NCBI RefSeq assembly: GCF_001422925.1
Contig: NZ_LMNI01000014.1
Span: 143,159-207,158, forward strand
Direction: 5' to 3'
DNA length: 64,000 bases
Origin: Microbacterium sp. Leaf288
GTDB taxonomy: Bacteria; Actinomycetota; Actinomycetes; Actinomycetales; Microbacteriaceae
Each line of letters starts with the position of its first letter. The stretch's first letter is position 1. The translations under genes were made by a program, and so were the position numbers. Under the pieces are notes generated by a model. That model saw only the letters and a list, made by a program, of their open reading frames with translations. It was not told the DNA's origin and ran no database searches. Positions 23,732 through 32,421 of the stretch are shown here, piece by piece.

Positions 23732-25249
23732 TCAGTCGTGCTGGGGGAAGCCCAGGTTGATGCCGCCGTGCGAGGGGTCGAGCCACCGCGAGGTGATCGC
23801 CTTCTCGGCCGTGAAGAACTCGAAGCCGTGCGGGCCGTACGCCTTCGCGTCGCCGAACAGCGACGCCTTCCAGCCGCCGAACGAGTGGTACGCCACCGGG
23901 ACGGGGATCGGCACGTTGATGCCGATCATGCCGACGGTCGCCTCGCGCTGGAAGCGCCGGGCAGCGCCGCCGTCGTTCGTGAAGATCGCGGTGCCGTTGC
24001 CGTAGCGGCTCGAGTTGATGATGTCGAGGCCCTCTTCGTAGCCCTCGACCCGCACGACCGACAGCACGGGTCCGAAGATCTCGTCGGTGTAGACCGTGGA
24101 GGTCGTCGGCACGTTGTCGATCAGGGTCGGTCCGAGCCAGAAGCCGTTCTCGTCGCCGTCGATCTCGACGTCGCGTCCGTCGACCACGACCGAGGCGCCG
24201 TCGGCTCCGGCGACGTCGAGGTACGACGTGACCTTGTCGCGGTGCTGGCCCGTGATGAGCGGGCCCATGTCGCAGCCGCGCGTGCCGTCGCCGACCTTGA
24301 GGCCGGCCATGCGCTCGGCGACCTTCGCGACGAACGCGTCGGCGACGGTGTCGACCGCGAGCACGACCGAGATCGCCATGCAGCGCTCGCCGGCCGAGCC
24401 GAAGCCGGCGTTCACGGCGGCGTCGGCGGCGAGGTCGAGGTCGGCGTCCGGGAGCACCAGCATGTGGTTCTTCGCGCCGCCCAGCGCCTGCACGCGCTTG
24501 CCGTGCGAGGTCGCGGTCTCGTAGACGTACTTGGCGATCGGCGTCGAGCCGACGAACGAGATCGCCCGCACGTCGGGGTGCTCGAGGAGCGCGTCGACCG
24601 CCTCCTTGTCGCCGTGCACGACGTTGAAGACGCCGTCGGGCAGTCCCGCCTCCGTGAGCAGGCCGGCGAGCCAGTTCGCCGCCGTCGGGTCCTTCTCGGA
24701 CGGCTTCAAGACCACGGCGTTGCCGGCGGCGAGCGCGATGGAGAAGAACCACAGCGGCACCATGGCCGGGAAGTTGAACGGGCTGATGATGCCCACGACG
24801 CCCAGCGGCTGGCGCAGCGTGTACACGTCGATGCCGGTCGAGACGTTCTCGGAGTACGCGCCCTTGGTCAGGTGCCCGAGGCCGCACGCGAACTCGACGA
24901 CCTCCATGCCGCGGGCGATCTCGCCGCGCGCGTCGGAGAGCACCTTGCCGTGCTCGGCGGTGAGGATCTCGGCGAGCTCCTCCTTGCGGGCGTTGAGCAG
25001 CTCGCGGAACGCGAAGAGCACGCCCTGGCGCTTGGCGATCGACGCGTCGCGCCACTGCAGCCACGCCGCTGACGCAGCATCCACCGCCTCTCCGACGTCT
25101 TCGCGCGACGCGAACCGCACCTCCTTCTGGACCGTCCCCAGCGCGGGGTTGAACACCTGGCCGGTGCGCTCGGATGCCCCGGCCCAGGGGGCCCCGTTCA
25201 CCCAGTGGTCGAGAACCGCCGTCTCGGTGCGCGGCAGGGTGTCAGTCAT
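23732..25249 (-). CDS. mmsA: CoA-acylating methylmalonate-semialdehyde dehydrogenase
   Basis: 505-residue aldehyde dehydrogenase of the MMSDH type. It converts (methyl)malonate semialdehyde plus CoA and NAD+ to propionyl-/acetyl-CoA and CO2. Catalytic Cys290 sits in GSAGERCMAIS. The N-terminal FNPALGTVQKEV and the motifs PFNFPAMVPLWF and GPLITGQHRDKV are typical of MmsA. GAAGGAGG lies upstream of the ATG. It is 46 bp downstream of a class III aminotransferase. Together these could degrade beta-alanine or beta-aminoisobutyrate made by the pyrimidine operon at 29.6-36.7 kb, or valine and inositol intermediates. Confidence 0.93.
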   Translation of the reverse strand: MTDTLPRTETAVLDHWVNGAPWAGASERTGQVFNPALGTVQKEVRFASREDVGEAVDAASAAWLQWRDASIAKRQGVLFAFRELLNARKEELAEILTAEHGKVLSDARGEIARGMEVVEFACGLGHLTKGAYSENVSTGIDVYTLRQPLGVVGIISPFNFPAMVPLWFFSIALAAGNAVVLKPSEKDPTAANWLAGLLTEAGLPDGVFNVVHGDKEAVDALLEHPDVRAISFVGSTPIAKYVYETATSHGKRVQALGGAKNHMLVLPDADLDLAADAAVNAGFGSAGERCMAISVVLAVDTVADAFVAKVAERMAGLKVGDGTRGCDMGPLITGQHRDKVTSYLDVAGADGASVVVDGRDVEIDGDENGFWLGPTLIDNVPTTSTVYTDEIFGPVLSVVRVEGYEEGLDIINSSRYGNGTAIFTNDGGAARRFQREATVGMIGINVPIPVPVAYHSFGGWKASLFGDAKAYGPHGFEFFTAEKAITSRWLDPSHGGINLGFPQHD

Positions 25250-25295
25250 CGTGTTCCTCCTTCGGAAGCCCTCCTCGTGAGAGGGCGTGCACGTG

Positions 25296-26630
25296 TCACG
25301 CGAGGTCGTCTTCGACTCTCGTCAAGGCTTCATCGTAGATCGACATCGCCTCCTGCACCTCCCCATCGGTCACCACGCAGGGCGGTACGACGTGGATGCG
25401 GTTCTCCGCGGCGAAGGGCAGCAGACCCCGCGAGGTGAGCTCCTTCTTGAGGCGTCCGATCACGTCGGCGCCGACCGGTTCGCGGGTCTCGCGGTCCGAG
25501 ACGAGGTCGAGCGCCCAGAACACGCCCTCGCCCCGCACTTCGCCGATGAGCGGGTGCTTCTCGGCCAGTTCCGCGAGGCCGGGTCCGATCGCGTCGTCGC
25601 CCACGCGGCGGGCGTTGTCGACGATCCCCTCCGACTCCATCGCGTCGATGGCGGCGATGATGGATGCTGCGGCCAGGGGATGACCGGAGTACGTGAGCCC
25701 GCCGGGGAAGACGCGGTCGTCGAAGGTCGCCGAGATCGCGGGCGAGATGATGACGCCGCCCACCGGGACGTAGCCGGAGTTCACGCCCTTGGCGAAGGTG
25801 ATGAGGTCGGGCACGACGTCGTAGCCCTGGAACGCGAACCAGCGGCCGGTGCGGCCGAACCCCGCCATCACCTCGTCGAGGATCAGGACGATCCCGTACT
25901 TGTCGGCCAGCGCCCGCACACCTGCGAGGTAGCCCGGCGGCGGCAGCATGATGCCGGCCGTGCCGGGGATCGACTCGAGCAGCAGTGCCGCGATCGTGGA
26001 CGGCCCCTCGGACTGGATGACGCGCTCGAGGTGCTGCAGCGCCCGCTCGGACTCCTCCTCGGGGGTCGTCGCCCAGAACTCGGTGCGATAGAGGAACGGC
26101 CCGAAGAAGTGCACGTGTCCGCGGGCGAACTGGTTCGGCATCCGTCGCCAGTCGCCCGTCGCGACGATCGCCGCGCCGGTGTTGCCGTGGTACGAGCGGT
26201 ACGTCGAGAGCACCGTCTCACGGCCCACGTCTCCTCGAGCAGCACAGTGAAGGCGCGCCATGCGGATCGCGTTCTCGATGGCGTCGGCGCCGCCGTTGGT
26301 GAAGAAGACCTTGGCGAACCCGTCGGGCGCCTTGTCGAGGATTCGCTCGGCCGCCTGCCCGCGGTGCAGGTTCGCCGTGGCGGGGCCGATGGTCGCGAGA
26401 CGCCCGGCCTGCTCGCGGATGGCGGCGACGACAGCGGGATGCTGATGCCCGATGTTGACGTTGACCAGCTGGCTCGAGAAATCGAGCAGGCGGTTGCCGG
26501 CGTGGTCCCACACGACGGTGCCCGAGCCGCCCGCGATCACGGGGAGGTCCAGGCCCGCCTGCGCGGACCACGAGTGGAACACGAACTCGCGGTCGAGTTC
26601 TTTCGCGAGGGCGTCGAGGTCTTCGGTCAT
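25296..26630 (-). CDS. class III (omega-amino acid) aminotransferase
   Basis: 444-residue PLP enzyme. ILDEVMAGFGRTG carries the Asp that holds the pyridine nitrogen, TFAKGVNSGYVP the Schiff-base Lys, and FTNGGADAIENAIRMAR the phosphate-binding segment. This is the beta-alanine/4-aminobutyrate/aspartate-family aminotransferase fold. Partnership with mmsA in one operon (46 bp apart) favours beta-alanine or beta-aminoisobutyrate to semialdehyde conversion. A CAACGT hexamer lies six bases before the ATG, and no ribosome binding site is seen, so a leaderless start is likely. Confidence 0.9.
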   Translation of the reverse strand: MTEDLDALAKELDREFVFHSWSAQAGLDLPVIAGGSGTVVWDHAGNRLLDFSSQLVNVNIGHQHPAVVAAIREQAGRLATIGPATANLHRGQAAERILDKAPDGFAKVFFTNGGADAIENAIRMARLHCAARGDVGRETVLSTYRSYHGNTGAAIVATGDWRRMPNQFARGHVHFFGPFLYRTEFWATTPEEESERALQHLERVIQSEGPSTIAALLLESIPGTAGIMLPPPGYLAGVRALADKYGIVLILDEVMAGFGRTGRWFAFQGYDVVPDLITFAKGVNSGYVPVGGVIISPAISATFDDRVFPGGLTYSGHPLAAASIIAAIDAMESEGIVDNARRVGDDAIGPGLAELAEKHPLIGEVRGEGVFWALDLVSDRETREPVGADVIGRLKKELTSRGLLPFAAENRIHVVPPCVVTDGEVQEAMSIYDEALTRVEDDLA

Positions 26631-26716
26631 GCGGCCACGTTGCTGGATCGCGCCGGTCGGCGCAAGACCCGCGAGGCCCGCCCGACGCCCCCGCGACGGC
26701 GCCGGGACAAAGGGTT

Positions 26717-26755
26717 TCCGCCGAAACCGAGGATGATGCCCCCGGTCTCGGCGGA
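26717..26755 (-). terminator. hairpin downstream of the membrane-protein gene
   Basis: Arms TCCGCCGAAACCG / CGGTCTCGGCGGA (one mismatch) around a 13-nt loop, 26 bp after the stop of the gene at 26781-27509. Confidence 0.6.
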
Positions 26756-26780
26756 GATGCCCTGGTTCGGCGCGAGGCGC

Positions 26781-27509
26781 TCAGACCCCCATGCTGCGCT
26801 CCGCGCGGACCCGCCGCAGGATCGCGACACCGAACCACACGGCCGGCACGAACCCGACCGCAGCGACGGAGGCGAACAGTGCGGGCGTGAAGGGCACCAC
26901 GAACATGACGAGCGTCGGCACGATCGCGAACGCGAGCAGCCACCACGGCACGACCCCGGCGCGTGCGAGCCCGACCGTGACGAGCGGGGTGGCGATGAGG
27001 TTGAGCATCGGGAGCATCGACAGGACACCGAAGACCGGACCGCCCTGCACCGCCTCCGAGACGGCGACCGCGGTGGCGGGGTCGAGCTCGAGGCCGATCG
27101 TCATCGTCCAGAAGTCGAAGAGCACCCAGCCCGAGACCAAGGCGTGGCTGAGCGTCGCGAGCAATGCGCCGACCAGCGCGAGCCAGCCGCCGCGGGCGCC
27201 ACGGACGAGTCCGGGGACGGCGAGGAAGCCGAGCGCGAGGAACAGATTCCCGAAGTGCAGCAGCGTGGCCGACAGCTGGGTGAGGGCCGGGTCGGCGGCC
27301 AGGGAGGCGATGTAGTCCGCGGTCGACTCCGAGGCCTGCGGCGGCGACGTCGCAATGCCTGCGGTGTACAGGGCCGCGCCTGCGATGAGGGCGAGCCCGC
27401 CGAGGGCGGCGAGGCGGCGGCCGGGCACCGAGGCCGGCGCCGTGGCGGGCAGGGTGGCCGGCGCTGCCGGCACCGGTGCGGCGGTGGGCGGAGTGTCGTG
27501 GGTGGTCAT
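26781..27509 (-). CDS. multi-pass membrane protein of unknown function
   Basis: 242 residues, with GAAGGA before ATG 27509. A Pro/Ala/Thr-rich cytoplasmic N-terminus (about 30 residues) leads into about six membrane helices: around 33-52, 80-102, 107-128, 150-172, 178-198 and 205-228. The extracytoplasmic loop between helices 1 and 2 carries ESTADYIASLAADPAL, resembling DUF4386-like proteins (weak). It is divergent from the two-component kinase with a 178-bp gap, so it may be a target of that system (inference only). Confidence 0.75.
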   Translation of the reverse strand: MTTHDTPPTAAPVPAAPATLPATAPASVPGRRLAALGGLALIAGAALYTAGIATSPPQASESTADYIASLAADPALTQLSATLLHFGNLFLALGFLAVPGLVRGARGGWLALVGALLATLSHALVSGWVLFDFWTMTIGLELDPATAVAVSEAVQGGPVFGVLSMLPMLNLIATPLVTVGLARAGVVPWWLLAFAIVPTLVMFVVPFTPALFASVAAVGFVPAVWFGVAILRRVRAERSMGV

Positions 27510-27674
27510 ATCGGTCCTTCCGGTTCAGGGGCTCGCTGCGAGCCGTCACCGAAGCTACGGGCGGGCGACCCCGCGGCGGATCGCCCGCCCGTATCGTTCC
27601 GCCGCGCCGCGCGGTGGAAAGCGTCGCCGGCGCGTTCCGTCTCACGACGGACGCGGGCGTCCCCGAGCGGGGCC

Positions 27675-27680
27675 TAGCAT
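27675..27680 (+). promoter_or_regulatory. -10-like TAGCAT before the first histidine kinase
   Basis: TAGCAT, then seven bases, then ATG 27688. No Shine-Dalgarno sequence is present, which fits a leaderless transcript of the kinase-regulator operon. Confidence 0.45.
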
Positions 27681-27687
27681 TTCGGGC

Positions 27688-28878
27688 ATGACGCCGCGCG
27701 ATCCCGCCCTGTCCTCTGCCTCATGGCTGTCGCGGTACGGCTCAGCGCTGCTCTACATCGCGGGCGGGTCCCTCGTGATCGCGCTCTCGGTGATGGAGTT
27801 CCTGCTCGACGACCGTGTGGTGGTGCCGCAGCAGGCGCTCATCCCTCCGATCGCGGTCGGGGTGGTCGTCATGCTGGCGCCGCGGCTGCCCCTCACCGCC
27901 GCGATCGTCGCGGCGCTGTCGCCGCCGTTCAACCTCCTGCTGGGGGCGCCCGGCCCGGGCGGCGTGCAGCTGCTCGCGATCATCCTGCTCATCGGGCGCG
28001 CCGCCGCCGTGCTGCCCACCCGCCGCGCGGTGTGGGCGCTCGTCATCGGTGCCGCCGCCGCGCTCGCCGCGGGCGTGCTCGGTTCGGCGGCCCTCTGGGA
28101 AGGTCTCTTCACGGTGTCGGTGTACGTCGCCGGTTTCGGTGTCGGCCTGCTCGTGCGTCGCGAACGCAGCCAGGCGCAGCGCCTGCGCGAGCTCGCCGTC
28201 GAGCTCACCGAGCAGAGGGAGGCGGCCGCGGCCGCGGCGGTGATGGCCGAGCGGGCGCGGATCGCGCGGGACGTGCACGACTCGGTCGCGCACCAGGTCA
28301 GCGTCATGGTGCTGCAGATCGGTGGCCTCCGCCGCCTCCTGCCCGAGCGCCCGGATGCGCAGGAGGTGCTGCGCGGCCTCGAAGGCGTCGGTCGCGAGGC
28401 TGTCGACGAGATGCGCCGGGTCGTCGGGCTGATGCGCGAGCCTGCCCCCGACGAGCACCCGTCGCTCAGCCGCCTCGAGAAGATCCTCGCGCCGCTGCGG
28501 GAATCCGGCATGCCGATCACCCTCGACGTGATGGGGGACGCGGTCGCGCTCCCGCCCTTGCAGGACACCGCGCTCGTGCGGGTGATCCAGGAGTCGCTGT
28601 CCAACGTCGTGCGTCATGCCGGCGCTGCCGCGACCGCCATCGAGGTGGCATACCTCGACGGGAGGGTCCGGGTCACGGTGACCGACGACGGCGTGTTCCG
28701 GTCTGCGGACGTCGCCGGTGCCGTCAGTGGTCACGGCGTCCGCATCATGCGGGAGCGCATGACGGTCGCCGGGGGCTCGCTCACCGCCGGACCGCTCGGC
28801 AGCGGCTGGCGCGTCGTCGCCGAGGTGCCGGTGCGCGAGAGCTCGACGCCGCTGACCGAGAGCACGGTCGCGCCGTGA
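27688..28878 (+). CDS. NarL-type two-component sensor histidine kinase (HisKA_3)
   Basis: 396 residues. About five to six membrane helices fill residues 15-155 (no large extracytoplasmic loop, so it may sense within the membrane). The DHp domain follows with phospho-acceptor His197 in ARDVHDSVAHQVSVM, and then an HATPase_c domain (VIQESLSNVVRHAG N-box, SGHGVRIMRERM G-box). The DVHDSVAHQ motif marks the DesK/LiaS/NarX-type HisKA_3 family. The TGA overlaps the GTG of the response-regulator gene by four bases, so the pair is certain. The signal is unknown. Confidence 0.92.
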   Translation: MTPRDPALSSASWLSRYGSALLYIAGGSLVIALSVMEFLLDDRVVVPQQALIPPIAVGVVVMLAPRLPLTAAIVAALSPPFNLLLGAPGPGGVQLLAIILLIGRAAAVLPTRRAVWALVIGAAAALAAGVLGSAALWEGLFTVSVYVAGFGVGLLVRRERSQAQRLRELAVELTEQREAAAAAAVMAERARIARDVHDSVAHQVSVMVLQIGGLRRLLPERPDAQEVLRGLEGVGREAVDEMRRVVGLMREPAPDEHPSLSRLEKILAPLRESGMPITLDVMGDAVALPPLQDTALVRVIQESLSNVVRHAGAAATAIEVAYLDGRVRVTVTDDGVFRSADVAGAVSGHGVRIMRERMTVAGGSLTAGPLGSGWRVVAEVPVRESSTPLTESTVAP

Positions 28879-29531
28879 TCCGTGTGCTGCTGGTCGACGA
28901 CCAGGCCATGGTGCGGGCGGGCCTGCGCATGGTGCTCAGCGCTGAGTCCGACGTGGAGGTCGTGGGCGAGGCGTCGGACGGCGCGGATGCCCTGCGACTC
29001 GTGGCACGCCACTCTCCGGACGTCGTGCTGCTCGACGTGCGGATGCCCGGCATGGACGGCCTCGAAGCGGCACGCCGGATGAGTCAGGATGCCGCCGGCC
29101 CCGGCATCCTCATGCTCACGACGTTCGACGAGCACGAGATCGTCGACGAGGCGCTCTCGACCGGGGTCGCCGGGTTCCTCCTCAAGGCCTCTTCCCCCGA
29201 GCAGCTGGTCGACGCGGTGCGCGCGGTGGCGGCGGGTTCGGGCGTGCTCGACCCCGCGATCACGCGCCACGTGATCGACCGGTTCGCGACGGCACCGCGT
29301 GTGGACGCCGCCGCCGCCGCGACGCTCACGGAGCTGAGCCCGCGCGAGGTCGACGTGCTGCGGCTCGTCGCCGCCGGTCGCAGCAACGCCGAGATCGCGT
29401 CGATCCTCTTCCTCGGCGAGGCGACCGTGAAGACGCACGTGAGCCGGATGCTGCTGAAGCTGGGCCTGCGCGACCGGGTGCAGGCGGTGGCGTTCGCGTA
29501 CGAGAGCGGTCTGCTGACCCCGGGCGGCTGA
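28875..29531 (+). CDS. NarL/LuxR-type response regulator
   Basis: 218 residues from the GTG at 28875, which overlaps the kinase stop (GTGA). The receiver domain has LLVDDQ, phospho-acceptor Asp54 (VVLLDVRMPG), a switch Thr in LMLTTFDE and Lys in GFLLKAS. The C-terminal LuxR helix-turn-helix (LTELSPREVDVLRLVAAGRSNAEIASILFLGEATVKTHVSRML) binds DNA. It is the partner of the adjacent kinase. Target genes are unknown; the divergent membrane-protein gene is the nearest candidate. The stop codon is inside the terminator hairpin. Confidence 0.94.
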   Translation: MIRVLLVDDQAMVRAGLRMVLSAESDVEVVGEASDGADALRLVARHSPDVVLLDVRMPGMDGLEAARRMSQDAAGPGILMLTTFDEHEIVDEALSTGVAGFLLKASSPEQLVDAVRAVAAGSGVLDPAITRHVIDRFATAPRVDAAAAATLTELSPREVDVLRLVAAGRSNAEIASILFLGEATVKTHVSRMLLKLGLRDRVQAVAFAYESGLLTPGG

Positions 29532-29551
29532 TCGCTCGGCCGCCCGGGGTC
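29516..29551. terminator. bidirectional terminator
   Basis: Perfect 13-bp arms GACCCCGGGCGGC / GCCGCCCGGGGTC with a 10-nt loop that contains the response-regulator stop codon. It serves two convergent operons. Confidence 0.75.
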
Positions 29552-29556
29552 CGCCG

Positions 29557-30738
29557 CTACTGGCCGCCCTCGGTGAGGGTGACGTCGATCGGCGTGTACT
29601 CGCCGGCGACCTCGACGCCTTCGTCCTTCAGTGCGGCCAGCGCCTTCTCGATGTACTCGTTCGAGTACGCCGAGGCGGCGGGTTCGGTCGTGATGAGCTC
29701 GAGGTCGTCCTGGTTCTTGGCCGACAGCGCGCCCGCGACCGTCTTGTCCCACGCGGCCTTGTCGACCAGACCGAAGTCGGCGCCGGTCCAGATGAGCTTG
29801 TTGACCTCGTTCATCTGCCACTGCTGGTGCACCGGGCCGACCGGGAACGCGTCGACGCCGGGGCTCGTGGCGATCCCGTAGACGATGTCGGCAGCCTCCT
29901 CCGGGTTGTCGCGCGCGAAGATCCAGCCCTTCGTGATGGCCTTGAGGAACCGCACCGCGGCGTCGGCGTAGGCCGGGTCGTCCTCGAGGCGCTGCGTGTC
30001 GGCCCAGATGGCGTCCTGCAGCATGGCGCCGTCGGTCTCCTCGTACGAGATGACGTCGAAGTCCTCCGGCTGGTACAGCTCACCGGTCGCCGGGTTCACG
30101 ACCTCGAGGATCTGCGCCCACTCGTTGTATGTCATCGCCTGGGCGGCGTCGACGTCCCGGTCGAGGAGGGCGTTCATCGAGAAGTCCTGGGTCGTGATCG
30201 ACACCGTGGTCGAGTCGAGGTCGTCCGCGGCCATCGCCGCGAAGATCTCCCACTCGTTGCCGAAGCCCCATGATCCGATCCGCTTGCCCTCGAAGTCCGC
30301 GACCGATTCGATGCCGTCGCCCTTCCATGACACCTGGAGCGTCCCCGACTTCTGGAACACCTGCGCGATGTCGGTGAGCTCGACACCCGTGGCCTCGAGG
30401 GTGCCGAGCACCTTCGGGACCCATGCGATCGCGAAGTCGACATCGCCCGCGACGAGCGCGTCCTGCGGGACGATGTCGCCGCCCGACGGGACGATCTCGA
30501 CCTCGTCGAAGCCCTCCTCCTCGAAGTAGCCCTTCTCCTGGGCGACGTAGTACCCCGCGAACTGCGCCTGCGGCAGCCACTGCAGCTGCAGCTTGATCGA
30601 CGTGAGCGGCTCGAAGTCCTCGCCCCCGCCCCCTCCGTCGTCGCCGGAGTCACCGGAACCGGCACACGCCGCGAGCGCGAGTGCCGCGACGGTGAACACG
30701 GATGCTGCGGCCAGGCCGCGTCTGATGCTGTGTCTCAT
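29557..30738 (-). CDS. ABC transporter substrate-binding lipoprotein, NMT1/THI5-like
   Basis: 393 residues. AAAGGA precedes ATG 30738. Signal peptide with lipobox LALAAC, then an Asp/Gly-rich linker and the NMT1-like fold. Family marks are KLQLQWLPQAQFAGYYVAQEKGYFEEEG and VPSGGDIVPQDALVAGDVDFAIAW. The family binds pyrimidine-like precursors (hydroxymethylpyrimidine), sulfonates or nitrate-type ligands. It is the last gene of the seven-gene minus-strand operon with dihydropyrimidinase, so a pyrimidine base, hydantoin or N-carbamoyl compound is the likely ligand (inference). Confidence 0.9.
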   Translation of the reverse strand: MRHSIRRGLAAASVFTVAALALAACAGSGDSGDDGGGGGEDFEPLTSIKLQLQWLPQAQFAGYYVAQEKGYFEEEGFDEVEIVPSGGDIVPQDALVAGDVDFAIAWVPKVLGTLEATGVELTDIAQVFQKSGTLQVSWKGDGIESVADFEGKRIGSWGFGNEWEIFAAMAADDLDSTTVSITTQDFSMNALLDRDVDAAQAMTYNEWAQILEVVNPATGELYQPEDFDVISYEETDGAMLQDAIWADTQRLEDDPAYADAAVRFLKAITKGWIFARDNPEEAADIVYGIATSPGVDAFPVGPVHQQWQMNEVNKLIWTGADFGLVDKAAWDKTVAGALSAKNQDDLELITTEPAASAYSNEYIEKALAALKDEGVEVAGEYTPIDVTLTEGGQ

Positions 30739-30787
30739 TGCGTTCCTTTCGTGTGGTGCGTTGTCTTTCCCTCGGTTTCGGGACTCT

Positions 30788-31633
30788 TCAGGCCGACGAC
30801 CGTCTCGTCGCCAGCCGCTCCAGGAGCGAGGTGACGAGGAAGAACACGAGCCCGATGATGATGCCGCCGAGCACGTATGCCCAGGCGAGAGCGGCGCGGC
30901 CGGATTTCGCATAGGTCGCGATGGCCGTGCCGATGCCGTCGGCGGGCCCGCCGAAGTACTCGGCCACGAGCGCGGCGATCACGGCGAGTGAGCTCGCGAT
31001 GCGCAGGCCCGTCATGAGGTAGGGCAGCGCCGTCGGAAGCGTTAGCACGCGGAAGGTCTGCCAGCCGGAGGCTGCGGACGCGCGGAGCAGGTCGCGGTGC
31101 ACGGGGCGGGTCTGCCGGAGGCCCCGCAGGACGTTGACGAACACCGGGATGAACGCGGCGATCGTGGCCACCGCCTGCCGCCCGAACTGGCTGGAGGCGC
31201 CGAACATCGTGTTCAGGATCGGCGTGACCGCGACGATCGGGATGACGGCCAGCGCCGACACGAGGGGCGCGAGCATGCCGTCGACGGGCTTGGCGGCCGC
31301 GGCGAGACCGGCGAAGAGCAGCGCGAGGAGCGAGCCGACCACGAGGCCGATCAGCGCATTCGTGGCCGTGATCGTCATGTCGTCGAGGATGATCGGGAAG
31401 CGCCTCACGAACTCCTCGGCGATCGCGATGGGGCTCGGCAGCATGCGCGGGGCGGTGCCGAGAACGTCGACCCAGAAGATCCAGATCGCGAGGATCAGGA
31501 TGCCGACCACGATGGGCGCGACCCACTTCAGCCAGCTCGGAAGCTCGCGTTCTGCCGGCATCGGCCGCGGCGCCCTGCCGGACGGCTCCGGTGCAGCGGG
31601 GAGCATCGTGGTCGCAGCATCCGCATCCGTCAT
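30788..31633 (-). CDS. ABC transporter permease (NMT1/SsuC-type), second subunit
   Basis: 281 residues. A Pro-rich cytoplasmic N-terminus precedes about six membrane helices. The EAA-type cytoplasmic loop is recognisable in LLRASAASGWQTFRVLTLPTALPYLMTGLR. ATG 31633 overlaps the ATPase stop (ATGA), so it is coupled to that gene. The family passes small anionic or heterocyclic solutes delivered by NMT1-like proteins. It is one of two different permeases in the operon, so the transporter is probably a heterodimer. Confidence 0.9.
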   Translation of the reverse strand: MTDADAATTMLPAAPEPSGRAPRPMPAERELPSWLKWVAPIVVGILILAIWIFWVDVLGTAPRMLPSPIAIAEEFVRRFPIILDDMTITATNALIGLVVGSLLALLFAGLAAAAKPVDGMLAPLVSALAVIPIVAVTPILNTMFGASSQFGRQAVATIAAFIPVFVNVLRGLRQTRPVHRDLLRASAASGWQTFRVLTLPTALPYLMTGLRIASSLAVIAALVAEYFGGPADGIGTAIATYAKSGRAALAWAYVLGGIIIGLVFFLVTSLLERLATRRSSA

Positions 31634-32421
31634 GATTCGCTCGCCCTCGTCACGGGCGTGCCGTGGAGCGCCTCCCGGACCGCGGTGACGCGGTCGAAGA
31701 ACTCGGGGGATTCGCGCAGGGCCTCGTCGCGCACGTCGCCGAGGCCCGTCTCGATGACGTCGGTGATGCGACCGGGACGCGGGCTCATCACGACGACGCG
31801 GTCGGAGAGGAAGACCGCCTCGGGGATCGAGTGCGTCACGAACACCACTGCGGCGGAGGTCTCGGCGGCGATGCGGGTGAGCTCGGATTGCAGGCGCTCG
31901 CGCGTCATCTCGTCGAGCGCGCCGAACGGCTCGTCCATGAGGAGCAGCTTCGGCCGTGCGGCGAGAGCCCGCGCGATCGCGACGCGCTGCTGCATGCCGC
32001 CGGAGAGCTGGTCGGGGTAGCGGTCGACGAAGTCCGAGAGGCCGACGAGCTCCGCGAGCTCCGCGATGCGCGCCGCACGATCCGCTCTGCCGGTGCCGTG
32101 GAGTTCGAGGGGAAGCCCGATGTTCGCCCCGACCGTACGCCAGGGGAGGAGCCCCGCCTGCTGGAACGCGATGCCGTAGTCCTGGTCGATGCGGGCGCGC
32201 TTGGCCGGCTTGCCGAAGATCTCGAGGGTGCCGCTCGTGGCCTGATCGAGGTCGGCGATGAGGCGCAGCAGCGTCGACTTGCCGCAGCCCGACGGCCCGA
32301 TGAGCGACACGAACTCTCCGGCCGAGACCTCGAGTTCGACGTCGGTCAGCGCGACGACTTCCCCGGTCTTCGTCGGGAAGACCTTCCCGACGCCGGCGGC
32401 GTGGACTGCGAGCTGCGTCAT
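31630..32421 (-). CDS. ABC transporter ATP-binding protein (SsuB/ThiZ-type)
   Basis: 263 residues, a single nucleotide-binding domain. Walker A GPSGCGKST, Q-loop AFQQAGLLPWRTV, signature LSGGMQQRVAIARAL, Walker B LLLMDEPFGALDEM and switch His VTHSIPEA. This is the NitT/TauT family of ATPases that pairs with NMT1-like binding proteins. Both ends overlap the neighbouring permease genes by four bases, so all three transporter genes are translationally coupled. Confidence 0.93.
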   Translation of the reverse strand: MTQLAVHAAGVGKVFPTKTGEVVALTDVELEVSAGEFVSLIGPSGCGKSTLLRLIADLDQATSGTLEIFGKPAKRARIDQDYGIAFQQAGLLPWRTVGANIGLPLELHGTGRADRAARIAELAELVGLSDFVDRYPDQLSGGMQQRVAIARALAARPKLLLMDEPFGALDEMTRERLQSELTRIAAETSAAVVFVTHSIPEAVFLSDRVVVMSPRPGRITDVIETGLGDVRDEALRESPEFFDRVTAVREALHGTPVTRASES

